Source: Anoplolepis gracilipes (taxonomy: Eukaryota; Arthropoda; Insecta; Hymenoptera; Formicidae). Taken from it: 64,000 nucleotides of DNA. Below, piece after piece: positions 62,301-64,000 of this stretch (positions within the stretch are counted from its first letter, which is position 1; every line of letters begins with the position of its first letter). Where the stretch lies: the NCBI RefSeq assembly GCF_047496725.1, contig NC_132977.1, forward strand, positions 1,769,001-1,833,000. Reading direction: 5' to 3'. The translations under genes and the position numbers were made by a program. Under the pieces are notes generated by a model. The model was not told where the DNA came from. It ran no database searches and saw only the letters and a program-made list of their open reading frames with translations.

Positions 62301-64000
62301 TTGCAGCGGGATATTTCTCGAGAGCAGCGCACCGATATTATAGATCCCGCAGAATATGCCGAGTCGCGATTCGTGCCACGATGAATGATACGCCACGACG
62401 CGACGGCGTGCTTCGGTGATGATGATCCCGCCAGGCAGCCGGAAGTGGGCTCTCGGTCCCGCGGCATAAACAATCGATGGTACCTGTACTGTTACGGCTT
62501 ACGTAACGAATTGACGCGGAAGTCGGTCGTCGCGAGAAGTTATCGTTGTTATGCTTGCTCTTCCCGTTGAAAGCGGCCTGGCGAAATTGTATTATCCAAC
62601 GGGTTATCTTATTGAGCCATCAAGCTCGTGCAAATGACGCGCCGCGACACAACGAAGTCACGTCCTCGTGACAGGTGAAAGCTCAAGTGAAGATGCAAAA
62701 ATTTGATTATCCTCTATTTCTATCGCGAACAATGATATTCGCGATAGCGAACCGTAATTAACCTCATTTCTGCATTATATATGCGGTTATTATATTAAAT
62801 AGAATAATAACTCTCTCGTGTTACATCTTCGAGTAAAATAGAATCAGAGATTAGAAAGATTAGATTTTTCGTATTATTAAATCGATGTCGTAAATTAATT
62901 TATGTTAGGTGTCATCGAGATGAGACGCGATATACCGATCTTTGAGCTAGAAGCAATAAATCCTACGTGCCGCTCAGATCGCCGGCTTTCATTTATATTT
63001 ATGCACCGACCGTCTATCTATAGCACCGTCGCAGGGTTACGGGGTGCCGAGTTATGGAATAAGGGGGTATCCGGTGAGGGGGAGTGTGAGAACTTGGCAT
63101 GAGTTACGGTCGACCCCATAAATCGCGCCCGGGTCACCTGGTAATTGGCGGGCTCCAATTCTCGCACCCAATCAGCACCACGAACCCGATGACGTCACAC
63201 ATTATCGACGATATACACGAGGAGGAAATTAGAATCTCGGCACGTGTGCCTCGATATTTCACAACACAACGTGCCGGCATAATTTGTTTTGAATCTGATT
63301 TTAAGCAAACATGTCTATACATCTTCTCTCTATGATCTTAGGTATTCTCCAGTATCAAATTAATCACAAAGTTTTTTTCAACCGTTATTTGTATTTATAA
63401 TACAAACATTTTATTATAAGATGAAGAAAAAAAAAGATAATCCAAAGATATCTGATTTAATATCGTAATGTTAAACGTCTATCTAAAAGATCACGTAGTT
63501 TCTTCATCGCCTGAATGTCAAGGCTTCTTAAACATCAGGTTTTTGCATATGACGCGTGTCGCTGCCATTCCACGTGAACCGGTGACCATAGACTCTCGTA
63601 GCGTTAATCTCTCTCTATCGTTTTTAACAGACCGCTGTAATTGTCGCACGTACGGCACCATGACGAATAAACGACGAGGAGAATGAGAGAATTGTGGTGA
63701 ACGAGGAGAGGCACGAGAAAGCGCGTGCAGGAGAGAAAAGGACGGTGGATCTACAAGCCGCTTAAACCCTGTTAATCATCCGACCAGCTGTCTCAGGATT
63801 AATTGCCTGCGATTTATTCGCAGCACTGTTAGGTGTCGTTTGCACAAACGGCCGTCAGCCAAGACAATTATCCGCGGGAGGCTTCCGCTACGACTATTCT
63901 GCACGAGCGAGGTCAATTACGTGCCTGATAAGACGAATATACGTCGCTTTATCGAGTTGCTCATCAAATGTAAAGAGCAGAACGGCGTCTACCTTTCAAT

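Larger units (their letters stand above)
57211..64000. other. Noncoding stretch, no gene recognised
   Basis: CpG-rich patches at 57.2-57.8 and 60.0-60.95 kb hold overlapping ORFs on both strands up to 174 codons with no recognised domain. Short repeats are a (GTCGC)n run at 57224-57242, a 10-mer AACGCGATGC at 60701-60725 and a 9-mer CACCGAGCC (three copies) at 60804-60830. From 60.96 to 62.0 kb the DNA is very AT-rich. 62.0-64.0 kb is mixed and shows nothing I can name. Confidence 0.55.

Overview
The window looks like nuclear DNA from a hymenopteran insect, most probably an ant. This rests on texture only. AT-rich stretches alternate with CpG-dense stretches (cgatcg, cgcg and acgcgt are everywhere), (GA)n/(CT)n tracts are very frequent, and no operons, rRNA, tRNA or long ORFs are visible. 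I could not test the species assignment by comparison.

Almost all of the 64 kb reads as intergenic or intronic DNA. No complete gene can be supported. ORFs of about 100-145 codons occur on both strands, often three overlapping in one GC-rich patch, at roughly the number expected by chance. The longest (275 codons, 45542-46369) is open only because it crosses GA/CT microsatellites, which contain no stop codon. The best evidence for a gene is two short plus-strand segments that look like internal coding exons with phase 0 at both ends: 12640-12696 (19 codons) and 23181-23312 (44 codons). The second encodes a charged, helix-prone peptide faintly like the repeats of the centrosomal protein CSPP1. 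If both are real and belong to one transcript, the window holds one plus-strand gene with introns around 10 kb. Weaker plus-strand candidates lie at 18748-19008, 23969-24241, 38979-39121 and 59041-59094, and a weak minus-strand candidate at 20719-20824.

Layout: 0-8.7 kb, noncoding with a long GA tract at 1.5 kb. 8.76-10.76 kb, a cluster of old, diverged tandem duplications (two ~222-bp units, then three to four ~160-175-bp units, then a ~200-bp pair whose second copy gained a poly-G run). 11.6-13.4 kb, a very AT-rich block holding the first putative exon. 13.4-24.4 kb, mixed DNA with most of the exon candidates. 24.4-57 kb, noncoding with many microsatellites and several perfect hairpins. 57.1-57.2 kb, a hexanucleotide array whose minus strand is (GGGGAC)n. 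57.2-64 kb, noncoding with one CpG-rich patch near 60.2-60.9 kb.

The most notable signals are the exon pair, the duplication cluster with its poly-G, the quadruplex-prone hexamer array, and several perfect hairpins, including one closed by a GAAA tetraloop.
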